64,000 bases of DNA, from assembly GCF_019239235.1 (NCBI RefSeq), contig NZ_JAAZTS010000004.1, positions 149,518 to 213,517 of the forward strand, in the 5' to 3' direction. The position numbers were made by a program, and so were the translations under genes. The DNA comes from Caecibacteroides pullorum (GTDB taxonomy: Bacteria > Bacteroidota > Bacteroidia > Bacteroidales > Bacteroidaceae). This document shows positions 18,126-27,461 of the stretch, in pieces. The stretch's first letter is position 1, and each line of letters opens with the position of its first letter. The notes under the pieces were generated by a model. That model was not told the DNA's origin. It saw nothing but the letters and a program-made list of their open reading frames with translations, and did not search any database.

Positions 18126-20465
18126 ATGAATTTAAGAAAAGTATTATTTGTATCGTCAATAATAGGAAATGCTGCCTGCTTCGTACAGGCGGCAACTCCT
18201 GTCAGTTTGACGAAAGATACAGAAATAGAGAAGAAGGTTGAAGCTACATTAGCGGGAATGACCTTGGAAGAAAAGGTCGGACAGATGACAGAACTGTCAA
18301 TAGATGTTCTTGGCAATGTGGTGGGCGGAGAGTTCAAACTGGATAAGGAAAAAGTAAAAAATGCAATTGGAAAGTACAAGGTCGGATCTGTACTGAATGC
18401 TCCCGGACCGGTTGCTCAAAGCCGTGAGAAATGGAAAGAAATCATCGGTTATATTCAGGAAGTATCTATGAAGGAAATAGGTATTCCTTGTATTTACGGC
18501 TTGGATCAGAATCATGGTACTACTTATACCCTTGGTGGAACGCTTTTCCCGCAGAATATCAATCTTGGTGCATCCTTTAATCCTGAACTGACATACGAGT
18601 CGGCCGTTATAACTGCATACGAGACACGAGCAAGCAACTGTCCTTGGACTTATTCACCAACGGTGGATATGGCAAGAGATCCTCGCTGGTCGCGTGTTTG
18701 GGAAAATTATGGGGAGGACTGTCTGGTTAATGCCATAATGGGCAGTGAGGCTGTTCGTGGTTTTCAGGGAGATGACCCTAATCATGTTTCAGAAGACCGT
18801 GTAGCTGCTTCTGTCAAGCATTACCTTGGTTACAGCATGTCCCGTACTGGTAAAGACCGTACTCCTGCATATATATCAGAATCTGATTTGAGAGAGAAGT
18901 GTTTTGCTCCGTTTAAGGCTTGCGTAGAAACTGGTGCGCTGACAATAATGGTAAACAGTGCTTCCATTAATGGTGTGCCTGTGCATGCCAACAGGCAGTT
19001 ACTCACAGAATGGCTTAAAGAAGATCTGGAATGGGACGGAATGTTGATTACCGACTGGGCGGATATTAATAACCTATATACTCGTGAAAGAATAGCAGCC
19101 AACAAAAAGGAAGCTATTGAAATTGCCATCAATGCGGGTATCGATATGGCTATGGAACCTTACAATCTTGATTTCTGTACACTGTTGAAGGAATTGGTAG
19201 AAGAGGGAAGAGTGCCGATGAGTCGTATTGATGATGCCGTACGTCGTATTCTCCGTCTGAAATACCGTTTGGGACTTTTTGAAAAACCTAATACTGACTA
19301 TAAGGATTATCCTAAATTCGGCAGTAAGGAACATGCCGCAATCGCACTTAGAGCAGCCGAAGAATCGGAAGTATTGCTGAAAAACAATAATAACATATTA
19401 CCATTGGCAAAAGGTAAGAAAATCCTCGTGACAGGTCCTAATGCAAATTCAATGAGATGCCTTAACGGCGGATGGAGTTATACATGGCAAGGACATCTTG
19501 CCGACCGTTTTGCAGGTGAGTATAATACCATCTACGAAGCTGTAAGCAACAAGTTTGGCGCTGATTTGGTAACCCTAGAACAAGGAGTTACATACGTTGC
19601 CGAAGGAGCGTATTACGAAGAAAGCACTCCTGAAATAGAAAAAGCTGTGGCTGCAGCAAAGAATGTAGATGTAATCATCGCATGTATAGGCGAAAATTCA
19701 TATTGCGAGACTCCTGGAAATCTGGCAGACCTTGCAATCTCTGAAAACCAGCGTAACCTTGTTAAAGCTCTTGCTACGACAGGCAAGCCTATTGTTCTTG
19801 TAATAAATGGCGGTCGTCCACGTATTATAAGTGACATTGAACCTTTGGCAGACGGTGTAATCAATATCTTGTTGCCTGGTAATTATGGTGGAGATGCATT
19901 GGCAAATATCCTTGCCGGTGATGCAAATCCAAGTGCTAAGATGCCATATACATATCCAAGAAACCAAGCTGAACTTACTACATACGATTATCGTGTAAGC
20001 GAGGAAATGGATAAGATGGAAGGTGCATACGATTATGATGCTGTAATTTCTGTTCAATGGCCTTTCGGTTACGGTTTGAGTTATACTACTTTTGATTACA
20101 GGAATCTGCGTGTGAACAAAGATACTTTTACTGAAAACGAAAAACTGGAATTTACAATAGACGTTACAAATACTGGAAAGATTGCAGGTAAAGAAGTTGT
20201 AATGTTGTTCAGCAGCGATTTGGTAGCATCGCTCACACCAGAGAATCGCAGGCTGCGCGCATTCAAGAAAGTGGAATTACAGCCAGGTGAGACCAAAACT
20301 GTAACATTGACTATCAAAGGAAGTGATCTTGCTTTTGTAGGTGCTGACGGAAAATGGATACTTGAGAAAGGTGATTTCCGTATGCAGGTAGGAAATCAAG
20401 TCTTGAATATTAAATGTTCTGATACATATAAATGGGAAACTGCTAATATCTGTGTTAATAAATAG
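18126..20465 (+). CDS. Glycoside hydrolase family 3 (beta-glucosidase-like)
   Basis: 779 residues from the ATG at 18126, preferred to an in-frame TTG at 18117. Signal peptide [23 protein letters not shown]. The GH3 N-terminal barrel shows [52 protein letters not shown] and KHYLGYS; the likely nucleophile is Asp in [10 protein letters not shown] near residue 310. The C-terminal alpha/beta domain ([28 protein letters not shown]) and an FnIII-like tail ([28 protein letters not shown]) complete the usual three-domain layout and length. Probably a periplasmic exo-beta-glucosidase finishing oligosaccharides imported by a SusCD pair encoded elsewhere. Forms a two-gene unit with the upstream lipoprotein. 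Confidence 0.92.
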   Translation: MNLRKVLFVSSIIGNAACFVQAATPVSLTKDTEIEKKVEATLAGMTLEEKVGQMTELSIDVLGNVVGGEFKLDKEKVKNAIGKYKVGSVLNAPGPVAQSREKWKEIIGYIQEVSMKEIGIPCIYGLDQNHGTTYTLGGTLFPQNINLGASFNPELTYESAVITAYETRASNCPWTYSPTVDMARDPRWSRVWENYGEDCLVNAIMGSEAVRGFQGDDPNHVSEDRVAASVKHYLGYSMSRTGKDRTPAYISESDLREKCFAPFKACVETGALTIMVNSASINGVPVHANRQLLTEWLKEDLEWDGMLITDWADINNLYTRERIAANKKEAIEIAINAGIDMAMEPYNLDFCTLLKELVEEGRVPMSRIDDAVRRILRLKYRLGLFEKPNTDYKDYPKFGSKEHAAIALRAAEESEVLLKNNNNILPLAKGKKILVTGPNANSMRCLNGGWSYTWQGHLADRFAGEYNTIYEAVSNKFGADLVTLEQGVTYVAEGAYYEESTPEIEKAVAAAKNVDVIIACIGENSYCETPGNLADLAISENQRNLVKALATTGKPIVLVINGGRPRIISDIEPLADGVINILLPGNYGGDALANILAGDANPSAKMPYTYPRNQAELTTYDYRVSEEMDKMEGAYDYDAVISVQWPFGYGLSYTTFDYRNLRVNKDTFTENEKLEFTIDVTNTGKIAGKEVVMLFSSDLVASLTPENRRLRAFKKVELQPGETKTVTLTIKGSDLAFVGADGKWILEKGDFRMQVGNQVLNIKCSDTYKWETANICVNK

Positions 20466-20526
20466 CATTGTCTGATTGCTTTTAACGAGCCTGGTCATTT
20501 TGAAAGTAGAAATAATTGCAGAAACA

Positions 20527-20558
20527 TTTGCACGTTTCGCGCGAAAGCAGTAATTTTG
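20527..20558 (+). promoter_or_regulatory. rplU-rpmA promoter
   Basis: TTTG (20527-20530) and TAATTTTG (20551-20558) with a 20-bp spacer, a consensus Bacteroides promoter. It gives a leader of about 85 nt before rplU, long enough for an autogenous ribosomal-protein leader, though I could not fold a known one. Confidence 0.85.
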
Positions 20559-20650
20559 TGCCCGATTATTCCGAAACGGGTTCGACGAAGAGCTTTCCAA
20601 GTGATTGGAGACCACCCGACGGAGCTAACTTATATAGTTCATTTATAAGC

Positions 20651-20968
20651 ATGTACGCAATTGTAGAAATCAACGGCCAGCAGTTCAAAGCAGAAGCTGG
20701 CAAGAAGCTGTTCGTTCACCACATCCAGAACGCAGAAGCTGGTGCGACAGTAGAATTTGAGAAAGTTCTTTTGGTAGACAAAGACGGAAACGTAACCGTA
20801 GGCCTGCCGACGGTAGAAGGCGCAAAGGTAGTTTGCGAAGTGGTATCTCCGCTGGTAAAGGGCGACAAGGTGCTCGTTTTCCACAAGAAGAGAAGAAAAG
20901 GTTACCGCAAGCTGAACGGTCATCGTCAGCAGTTTACGGAACTGACAATCAAAGAAGTAGTAGCTTAA
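20651..20968 (+). CDS. rplU: 50S ribosomal protein L21
   Basis: 105 residues from the ATG at 20651. [20 protein letters not shown], then [16 protein letters not shown], and the basic RNA-binding end [24 protein letters not shown] are all diagnostic of L21, which binds 23S rRNA in the large subunit. A longer reading frame from 20516 begins inside the promoter and is not used. rpmA follows 23 bp later, the usual bacterial order. Confidence 0.98.
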   Translation: MYAIVEINGQQFKAEAGKKLFVHHIQNAEAGATVEFEKVLLVDKDGNVTVGLPTVEGAKVVCEVVSPLVKGDKVLVFHKKRRKGYRKLNGHRQQFTELTIKEVVA

Positions 20969-20991
20969 TCAAATTTAAACAGTAAGAAGAA

Positions 20992-21261
20992 ATGGCACAT
21001 AAAAAAGGTGTTGGTAGTTCTAAGAACGGCCGTGAATCAGCAAGTAAGAGATTAGGCGTTAAGATATTCGGTGGCGAGGCTTGCAAGGCAGGCAACATCA
21101 TCGTTCGTCAGAGAGGTACAGAATTCCATCCGGGCAACAACATCGGCATGGGCAGTGACCACACTCTCTACGCCTTGGTAGATGGAACAGTACAGTTCAA
21201 AGTAGGTCGCGAAGACAGACGCTATGTATCTGTTATCCCGGCTGAAAGCGCAGAAGCATAA
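20992..21261 (+). CDS. rpmA: 50S ribosomal protein L27
   Basis: 89 residues. [44 protein letters not shown] and [10 protein letters not shown] are textbook L27. The N-terminus starts directly with AHKKG, so no Firmicutes-type cleavable extension is present; this tail reaches toward the peptidyl-transferase centre. Cotranscribed with rplU and followed by a terminator. Confidence 0.98.
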   Translation: MAHKKGVGSSKNGRESASKRLGVKIFGGEACKAGNIIVRQRGTEFHPGNNIGMGSDHTLYALVDGTVQFKVGREDRRYVSVIPAESAEA

Positions 21262-21284
21262 TAGTTTCCCGACAACATAAAGAC

Positions 21285-21330
21285 AAGGGGTGCAATCGAA
21301 AAAACGGTTGCATCCCTTTCTTTTTAAGAA
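21285..21330 (+). terminator. Terminator after rpmA
   Basis: AAGGGGTGCAATCG pairs with CGGTTGCATCCCTT across a short A-run loop (stem ends near 21319, with two G-U pairs) and is followed by TCTTTTT. Lies about 25 bp after the rpmA stop. Confidence 0.8.
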
Positions 21331-21339
21331 AGAATAAGT

Positions 21340-21347
21340 TACCTTTG
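21340..21347 (+). promoter_or_regulatory. serS promoter -7 box
   Basis: TACCTTTG fits TAnnTTTG; no clear -33 element. Leader of about 35 nt to serS. Confidence 0.55.
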
Positions 21348-21387
21348 TCGCACGAAAACAAGAAATAATTCTTAACCGAAACAAGAT

Positions 21388-22662
21388 ATGCTTACCATCA
21401 AACAAATCACAGAAAACACAGACGCGGTAGTACGCGGACTGGAGAAGAAGCATTTCAAGAATGCCAAAGAGGCCATCGAACAGGTATTGGCCCTGAACAA
21501 CAAGCGTAGAAGTACACAGACCTTACTCGATAACAACCTCGCCGAGGTGAACACACTGTCCAAATCCATCGGCCAGCTGATGAAGGAAGGCAAGAAGGAC
21601 GAGGCAGAAACGGCCAAAGCTCGTGTAGGCCAGCTGAAGGAAGCCAACAAGACTCTGCAGGCAGACATGGACCAGGCCGCACAGGACCTGCAACAGCTGC
21701 TCTACACCATCCCCAACGTGCCCTACGACGAAGTGCCCGAAGGCGCTACGGCCGAGGACAACCTCGTGGTGAAGATGGGCGGTATGGAAACCGAGCTGCC
21801 CAAGGACGCCCTGCCCCACTGGGAACTGGCGAAGAAATATGACATCATCGACTTCGACCTGGGCGTGAAGATCACCGGCGCAGGTTTCCCCGTCTATAAA
21901 GGCAAGGGGGCTCGCCTGCAACGCGCCCTCATCAACTTCTTCCTCGACGAGGCACGCGCTTCGGGCTACACCGAAATCATGCCGCCTACGGTGGTGAATG
22001 CCGCTTCGGGCTACGGCACAGGCCAGCTGCCCGACAAGGAAGGCCAGATGTACCACTGCGAGGTGGACGACCTCTACCTCATCCCCACGGCCGAAGTGCC
22101 CGTGACGAACATCTACCGCGACGTCATCCTCGACGAGAAGCAGCTCCCCATCAAGAACTGCGCCTACACCGAGTGCTTCCGCCGCGAGGCAGGCTCCTAC
22201 GGCAAGGACGTACGCGGCCTGAACCGCCTGCACGAGTTCTCGAAAGTAGAGCTGGTGCGTATCGACAAGCCCGAACACTCCAAGCAGAGCCATCAGGAGA
22301 TGCTCGACCACGTGGAAGGCCTGCTCCAGAAGCTGGAGTTGCCTTACCGCATCCTGCGCCTCTGTGGCGGCGACATGAGCTTCACGGCTGCCATCTGCTA
22401 CGACTTCGAGGTGTACAGCGAAGCACAGAAACGCTGGCTGGAGGTTAGCTCCGTGTCCAACTTCGACACCTATCAGGCCAACCGCCTGAAGTGCCGCTAC
22501 CGCACGGCGGAGAAGAAGACCGAGCTTTGCCACACGCTGAACGGCTCTGCACTGGCTCTGCCGCGCATCGTGGCCGCCCTGCTGGAGAACAACCAGACGC
22601 CCGAAGGCATCCGCATCCCCAAGGCACTGGTGCCCTACTGCGGCTTCGACATCATTGATTGA
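21388..22662 (+). CDS. serS: Seryl-tRNA synthetase
   Basis: 424 residues, full length. Residues 1-110 form the long antiparallel coiled-coil arm that grips the tRNA-Ser variable loop. Class II core: motif 1 around FPVYKGKGARLQRALINFFL, motif 2 in FRREAGSYGKDVRGLNRLHEF, and motif 3 in NGSALALPRIVAALLENNQ. Charges tRNA-Ser, and tRNA-Sec if present. It has its own -7 box and is followed by a repeat hairpin (22682-22719). Confidence 0.98.
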   Translation: MLTIKQITENTDAVVRGLEKKHFKNAKEAIEQVLALNNKRRSTQTLLDNNLAEVNTLSKSIGQLMKEGKKDEAETAKARVGQLKEANKTLQADMDQAAQDLQQLLYTIPNVPYDEVPEGATAEDNLVVKMGGMETELPKDALPHWELAKKYDIIDFDLGVKITGAGFPVYKGKGARLQRALINFFLDEARASGYTEIMPPTVVNAASGYGTGQLPDKEGQMYHCEVDDLYLIPTAEVPVTNIYRDVILDEKQLPIKNCAYTECFRREAGSYGKDVRGLNRLHEFSKVELVRIDKPEHSKQSHQEMLDHVEGLLQKLELPYRILRLCGGDMSFTAAICYDFEVYSEAQKRWLEVSSVSNFDTYQANRLKCRYRTAEKKTELCHTLNGSALALPRIVAALLENNQTPEGIRIPKALVPYCGFDIID

Positions 22663-22745
22663 AAAATGAAGAATTGAAAAATTGAAAATGGAGGGATGGC
22701 GCTCATTCTCCATTTTCAATTCTCAATGATCAATTAAATAAAATT
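22663..22745. repeat. AT-rich inverted-repeat element after serS
   Basis: Core is a perfect 12-bp stem, TTGAAAATGGAG (22682-22693) with CTCCATTTTCAA (22708-22719), around a GC-richer 14-nt loop. Flanks are reiterated ATTGAAAA and TCAATTCTCAATGATCAATT. Same family as the junction repeats at 34276 and 35333. It may also end serS transcription, although no U-run follows. Confidence 0.75.
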
Positions 22746-22768
22746 CTAACCCAATAATCTATTTTATC

Positions 22769-23980
22769 ATGAATGCAAAAAACAAAAGTTTCGCATTGCC
22801 GCTGACGTTCATCGGCATCATGTTCTTCGCCATCGGCTTCGCGCTGGGCATCAACTCACTGCTTGTACCCGTTCTGCAAGGCTCGCTGGGCATCTCGAAC
22901 GCCGCTTCCTACCTGATTATCGCCGCGACGTTCATCCCCTTCCTCGTATTCGGCTATCCTGCCGGACTGACCATCAAGGCCATCGGCTACAAGCGCACGA
23001 TGTCGCTGTCGTTCATCATCTTTGCCGTGGCCTTCTACCTGTTCATCCTCTCGGCCGACTACAAGAGCTTCAGCCTCTTCCTGCTGGCTTCGTTCATCAG
23101 CGGTGCGGCCAACGCCTACCTGCAGGCATCCGTCAACCCCTACATCACCATCCTGGGCCCGCTGGAGAGTGCCGCCAAGCGCATCAGCATCATGGGTATC
23201 TGCAACAAGCTGGCCTGGCCCATCCCGTCCATCTTCATCGTGTGGCTGCTGGGCAAGGACGTGAACCTCATCGGCATTGAAGACCTGAACAAGCCGTTCG
23301 TCATCATCATCTGCGCCTTCGTAGCCCTGGGCATCATGGCTTTCTTCGCTCCCCTGCCCGAAGTGAAGGCTGAGGGTGAAGACGAAGACGACACCACTTC
23401 CAGCGCATCGAGCTATGCCGCCGGCAAGACGTCCGTCTTCCAGTTCCCCCACCTGCTGCTGGGTTGCCTCGCCCTGTTCCTCTACGTGGGCGTTGAAACC
23501 GTTTCGCTGGGTACGCTCGTCGATTATGCCAACTCGCTGGGCCTGCCGGGTGCCGCCAACTACGCTTGGATTGCCCCCATCGGCATCGTCATCGGCTACA
23601 TCTGCGGCATCATCTTCATTCCGAAATACATCAGCCAGGCCGCCGCGCTGAAGGTGTGCTCCATCCTGGCTGTCATCGGCTCGCTGCTCGTCGTGCTGAC
23701 TCCGCAGGAGATTTCCATCTACTTCATCTCGTTCATGGCACTGGGTTGCTCGCTGATGTGGCCTGCCTTGTGGCCGCTGGCCATGGCCGACCTGGGCAAG
23801 TTTACCAAGGCCGGTTCGTCGCTGCTCATCATGGCCATGTTCGGCGGTGCCGTCATCCCCACCCTCTACGGATGGCTGAAGGACGTAACCAGCCCCCAGC
23901 AGGCCTACTGGCTCTGCCTGCCGTGCTTCCTGTTCATCCTCTATTATGGAGTGTCAGGATATAAGATCCGCACAAAATAA
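22769..23980 (+). CDS. Sugar MFS transporter, FucP/glucose-galactose type
   Basis: 403 residues with about 12 transmembrane segments. Start LPLTFIGIMFFAIGFALGINSLLVPVLQ and the motif NAYLQASVNPYITILGPLESAAKRISIMGICNKLAWP are characteristic of the FHS (fucose:H+ symporter/GGP) branch of MFS. A charged cytoplasmic loop near residues 198-215 (EVKAEGEDEDD) separates the halves. Imports a monosaccharide with protons; specificity cannot be read from sequence. Stands alone between serS and the GltA fusion. Confidence 0.9.
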   Translation: MNAKNKSFALPLTFIGIMFFAIGFALGINSLLVPVLQGSLGISNAASYLIIAATFIPFLVFGYPAGLTIKAIGYKRTMSLSFIIFAVAFYLFILSADYKSFSLFLLASFISGAANAYLQASVNPYITILGPLESAAKRISIMGICNKLAWPIPSIFIVWLLGKDVNLIGIEDLNKPFVIIICAFVALGIMAFFAPLPEVKAEGEDEDDTTSSASSYAAGKTSVFQFPHLLLGCLALFLYVGVETVSLGTLVDYANSLGLPGAANYAWIAPIGIVIGYICGIIFIPKYISQAAALKVCSILAVIGSLLVVLTPQEISIYFISFMALGCSLMWPALWPLAMADLGKFTKAGSSLLIMAMFGGAVIPTLYGWLKDVTSPQQAYWLCLPCFLFILYYGVSGYKIRTK

Positions 23981-24022
23981 GATTCAGATTTCAGAGCTGA
24001 GATTTTAGAATTCAGCATACAG

Positions 24023-24090
24023 AAGTTAAGGAGTTAAGCTCAATGTCAGGTTTCGAACACCAAGGCATTGGCTTGGCTCCTTAACTTTTT
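24023..24090. other. Long-loop hairpin between MFS gene and gltA
   Basis: AAGTTAAGGAG (24023-24033) and CTCCTTAACTT (24077-24087) form a perfect 11-bp stem, followed by TTT, with partly pairing sequence in the 43-nt loop. Possible terminator of the MFS gene. The gap 23981-24230 holds nothing else but the gltA promoter. Confidence 0.45.
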
Positions 24091-24145
24091 GGCTTCTAAA
24101 CCTCTCCCCAACTCCTCGACTCTCAAACTTTCTGCCCCATCTTTC

Positions 24146-24175
24146 TTTGATTTTAACAAATAAGCCGTATCTTTG
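24146..24175 (+). promoter_or_regulatory. Promoter of the gltA fusion gene
   Basis: TTTG (24146-24149) and TATCTTTG (24168-24175), spacer 18 bp, slightly short. Start codon follows at 24231. Confidence 0.65.
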
Positions 24176-24230
24176 CAAATCTATCAATCTGAAAGCAATT
24201 ACGTAATTATACAAACAAAATTTATAGATA

Positions 24231-26582
24231 ATGAACAAAATCATTAGCAAAGAACAATTTTCGGAGAAAGTGTTCAAATTTGAAGTGGAAGCCCCGCTCA
24301 TTGCCCGCTCGCGCAAGGCAGGCCACTTCGTCATCGTCCGCGTGGACGCCAAGGGCGAACGCATGCCGCTGACCATCGCAGGAGCCGACGTACAGAAGGG
24401 CACCATTACGCTGGTGGTGCAGGAAGTAGGCCTCTCGTCCACCAAGTTGTGCCAGCTGAACGCAGGCGACTATATCCTCGACGTAGTGGGTCCGCTGGGA
24501 CAAGCCACACACATCGAGAACTTCGGTACGGTGGTATGTGCCGGTGGTGGCGTGGGTGTGGCCCCGATGCTACCCATCATCCAAGCCCTGAAAGAGGCAG
24601 GCAACCGTGTGATTTCTGTCCTGGCCGGCCGCACCAAAGACCTGATTATCCTCGAAAATGAAGTGCGGAAGTCGTCGGACGAGGTCATCATCATGACCGA
24701 CGACGGCTCGTATGGCAATAAAGGCCTCGTGACCGAAGGCATCGAAAGCGTCATCAAGCGCGAGAAGGTGGACAAATGTTTCGCCATTGGCCCTGCCATC
24801 ATGATGAAATTCTGCTGCCTGCTGACCCAAAAATACAACATTCCGACCGACGTATCGCTGAACACCATCATGGTGGACGGCACGGGCATGTGTGGTGCCT
24901 GCCGCATCACTGTGGGCGGAAAGACGAAGTTCGTCTGCGTGGACGGCCCTGAGTTCGACGGCCACCAGGTGGAATGGGACGAAATGTTCAAGCGCATGGG
25001 TTCGTTCAAGGACGTGGAGCGCGAAGAGTTGAGCCATCTGGAAGCCTCTGTCTGCCATGCCACGCCACAAGAGGAAGCATCGGCCGAGACGGCTGCCGCA
25101 GGAAGAGCCATGACGGCCAACGCCCCGATGGAAGAGCTCCTCGACCGCAAAGCCCCCTGGCGTGAGGCCCTGCGCAAGAGCATGAAGCCAAAGGAACGTA
25201 CCGCCATCGCCCGCTGCCCGATGAACGAACTCGACCCCGTCTATCGCGCCACAACCCGTACGGAGGAGGTGAACACAGGCTATACCAAGGAACAGGCCAT
25301 GACCGAAGCCAAGCGTTGCCTAGATTGCGCCAACCCGATGTGTATGCAAGGATGTCCTGTCAGTATCAATATCCCCTCGTTCATCAAGAACGTGGAGCGC
25401 GGCGAGTTCCTCGAAGCCGCCCGCGTGCTGAAGCACACCTCTTCGCTGCCTGCCGTCTGCGGACGCGTCTGCCCGCAGGAGAAGCAGTGCGAAAGCCAGT
25501 GTATCCACCTGAAGATGAACGAACCCGCCGTGGCTATCGGCAACCTGGAGCGCTTCGTGGCCGACTATGAGCGCGAGAGCGGCAACATCATCCTGCCCGA
25601 ACTGGCTCCCAAGAACGGCATCAAGGTGGCCGTTGTAGGTTCAGGCCCTGCCGGCTTGAGCTTTGCAGGCGACATGGTGAAGTATGGTTATGATGTCACC
25701 GTCTTCGAAGCCCTGCACGAGATTGGCGGCGTATTGAAATATGGTATCCCTGAATTCCGCCTGCCCAACAAGATTGTGGACGTGGAAATCAACAACCTCG
25801 AGAAGATGGGCGTGAAGTTCGTCAAGGACTGCATCATCGGCAAAACAGAAAGTGTGGAAGAACTCCAGAAGGAAGGCTACAAAGGCGTGTTCATCGCCTC
25901 GGGTGCCGGCCTGCCCAACTTTATGAACATCCCTGGCGAAAACAGCGTGAACATCATGTCGAGCAACGAGTACCTGACGCGTGTCAACCTGATGGACGCC
26001 TCCAACCCCGAAACCGACACCCCCATCAACCCCGCCAAGCGCGTCATGGTGGTGGGCGGCGGAAATACAGCCATGGACTCCTGCCGCACCGCCAAGCGTC
26101 TGGGTGCCGAGAAAGTATATATCGTCTATCGCCGTAGCGAGGCCGAAATGCCCGCCCGCCTGGAGGAGGTGAAGCACGCCAAGGAAGAAGGCATCGAATT
26201 CCTGACCCTGCACAATCCGCTCGAATACATCGCTGACGAGAAGGGAGCCGTGAAGCAAGTCATCCTCCAACAAATGGAGCTTGGCGAACCCGACTCCAGC
26301 GGACGACGCAGTCCTGTGCCCATCCCTAGTGCTACTGTCACACTCGATATCGACATGGCTGTAGTAGCCGTAGGTGTATCGCCGAACCCCATTGTGCCCA
26401 AGTCCGTCAAAGGACTGGAGCTGGGCCGCAAGAACACCATCGCCGTCAACGAACAGATGCAGAGCAGCATCCCCACCATTTATGCAGGCGGTGACATCGT
26501 GCGCGGTGGAGCGACCGTCATTCTCGCCATGGGCGACGGACGACGCGCAGCAGAAGCCATGCACCACCAGCTTCAAGACTAA
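24231..26582 (+). CDS. gltA: Ferredoxin-NADP reductase / glutamate synthase small-subunit fusion
   Basis: 783 residues. Residues 1-280 are a PyrK/SudB/NfnA-like flavin reductase domain with a [2Fe-2S] cluster near GTGMCGACRITVGGKTKFVC. From about 310 a GltD/NfnB-like half follows: two [4Fe-4S] cysteine sets (CLDCANPMCMQGCPVSINIP and CGRVCPQEKQCESQC), an FAD site VAVVGSGPAGLSFAGD and an NADPH site VMVVGGGNTAMDSCRTAKRL. Databases call this layout 'bifunctional dihydroorotate dehydrogenase B NAD-binding subunit/NADPH-dependent glutamate synthase'. No large glutamate synthase subunit lies here, so a ferredoxin-linked NAD(P)H transhydrogenase (Nfn-like) role is equally plausible. Own promoter and strong terminator: single-gene transcript. 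Confidence 0.93.
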   Translation: MNKIISKEQFSEKVFKFEVEAPLIARSRKAGHFVIVRVDAKGERMPLTIAGADVQKGTITLVVQEVGLSSTKLCQLNAGDYILDVVGPLGQATHIENFGTVVCAGGGVGVAPMLPIIQALKEAGNRVISVLAGRTKDLIILENEVRKSSDEVIIMTDDGSYGNKGLVTEGIESVIKREKVDKCFAIGPAIMMKFCCLLTQKYNIPTDVSLNTIMVDGTGMCGACRITVGGKTKFVCVDGPEFDGHQVEWDEMFKRMGSFKDVEREELSHLEASVCHATPQEEASAETAAAGRAMTANAPMEELLDRKAPWREALRKSMKPKERTAIARCPMNELDPVYRATTRTEEVNTGYTKEQAMTEAKRCLDCANPMCMQGCPVSINIPSFIKNVERGEFLEAARVLKHTSSLPAVCGRVCPQEKQCESQCIHLKMNEPAVAIGNLERFVADYERESGNIILPELAPKNGIKVAVVGSGPAGLSFAGDMVKYGYDVTVFEALHEIGGVLKYGIPEFRLPNKIVDVEINNLEKMGVKFVKDCIIGKTESVEELQKEGYKGVFIASGAGLPNFMNIPGENSVNIMSSNEYLTRVNLMDASNPETDTPINPAKRVMVVGGGNTAMDSCRTAKRLGAEKVYIVYRRSEAEMPARLEEVKHAKEEGIEFLTLHNPLEYIADEKGAVKQVILQQMELGEPDSSGRRSPVPIPSATVTLDIDMAVVAVGVSPNPIVPKSVKGLELGRKNTIAVNEQMQSSIPTIYAGGDIVRGGATVILAMGDGRRAAEAMHHQLQD

Positions 26583-26608
26583 AACGCGCTAAACACTTAT
26601 ACTCCATT

Positions 26609-26653
26609 ACAGGCAATGCAGAAGGCTTCCAACCCATGCATTGCCTGTTTTTT
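26609..26653 (+). terminator. Terminator after gltA
   Basis: ACAGGCAATGCA (26609-26620) and TGCATTGCCTGT (26637-26648) form a perfect 12-bp stem, running into TTTTTT. 27 bp after the gltA stop. Confidence 0.9.
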
Positions 26654-26846
26654 ATGCCCAAGCCATTTCTCCTCGCCCAAATTCCCCAAAAAACAATATG
26701 AAACAATAATCTACATTTTATTACAAATATGTTACAAATTATAAGAAATACACTCTATATTGATTGAAATTTTGATTTATATCAAGAAATGAGGATTGGG
26801 AAAGCATTTTCTTTATCAATCATTTTTATGTTATAAAACACATCCA

Positions 26847-26854
26847 TATATTTG
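26847..26854 (+). promoter_or_regulatory. Promoter -7 box of the small secreted protein gene
   Basis: TATATTTG fits TAnnTTTG, with only a T-run at the -33 distance. Transcription would start near 26861, leaving a leader of about 85 nt. Confidence 0.6.
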
Positions 26855-26870
26855 CATCGGTAAAAAGAAA

Positions 26871-26886
26871 GGCTGGGCGCCCAGCC
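26871..26886 (+). other. Perfect 16-bp GC palindrome near mRNA 5' end
   Basis: GGCTGGGCGCCCAGCC is a perfect palindrome, GC-rich in a very AT-rich gap, located about 10 nt after the predicted transcription start. It could cap the 5' end of the mRNA against decay or be a repressor site. Confidence 0.6.
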
Positions 26887-26945
26887 CTAGTTTCAATAGG
26901 TATTAGCTATTGGATTTATAGGATTAGTTTTTAGGATTAACAAAA

Positions 26946-27317
26946 ATGAGAAGTATTATGAAACGTTTAGGATTAACATTCGTGGCAGCATTCTGCCTGA
27001 CAGTTACAACTTTTGCTGCAGGTAACCAACCTGTAACTGAAACTGCAAAATGGGACGGTTCTATTAACGTAGCCCGATTGAGCAAATACTTGGATTTGGA
27101 TAGCAAGCAGCATGAGGAAGTAGCAAACATCATCGATTTCTTCAACCGAGAGATGTCACGTGCAACCAAGGCGAAAAAGAATCGCGAACAGATGTTGCGC
27201 AACGCAGTCTACGGTAACCTGAAGCTGATGAAAAATACCTTGGATGAAAAGCAATATGCCAACTACACCAAGGTGCTGAATGTGACTTTGCGCAACAAAG
27301 GTTTCGAGATCAAATAA
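26946..27317 (+). CDS. Small secreted helical protein, unknown
   Basis: 123 residues (119 if it starts at the ATG at 26958). Signal peptide MKRLGLTFVAAFCLTVTTFA-AGNQ. The mature part (about 100 residues) is charged and helical: INVARLSKYLDLDSKQHEEV, NREMSRATKAKKNREQMLRN, LDEKQYANYTKVLNVTLRNKGF. The spacing recalls small Spy/CpxP-like or haemolysin-expression-modulating helical hairpins, but I do not recognise a family. Monocistronic: own promoter, 5' palindrome and terminator, suggesting strong expression. Confidence 0.8.
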   Translation: MRSIMKRLGLTFVAAFCLTVTTFAAGNQPVTETAKWDGSINVARLSKYLDLDSKQHEEVANIIDFFNREMSRATKAKKNREQMLRNAVYGNLKLMKNTLDEKQYANYTKVLNVTLRNKGFEIK

Positions 27318-27365
27318 AGATAATCCGCAACCAACTGTTTCAAACAGGTTGTTGTTATATACGAA

Positions 27366-27404
27366 GAAAGCGCTAGGATCTACTCCTAACGCTTTCTTTT
27401 TTTT
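27366..27404 (+). terminator. Terminator after the small secreted protein gene
   Basis: GAAAGCGCTAGGA pairs with TCCTAACGCTTTC (one mismatch), followed by eight Ts. A weaker hairpin with CAACC/GGTTG arms precedes it at about 27330-27352. Confidence 0.9.
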
Positions 27405-27461
27405 GTCAACACGAAAATCATGCTGACTCCCTAACCAATATATATAACGGTCGTCTTACTT

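Larger units (their letters stand above)
26654..26945. other. AT-rich gap with promoter and GC palindrome
   Basis: With the terminator before it, 26583-26945 is 363 bp without a gene. 26654-26846 is AT-rich with no feature I recognise. A promoter box and a palindrome occupy 26847-26886. Confidence 0.6.
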
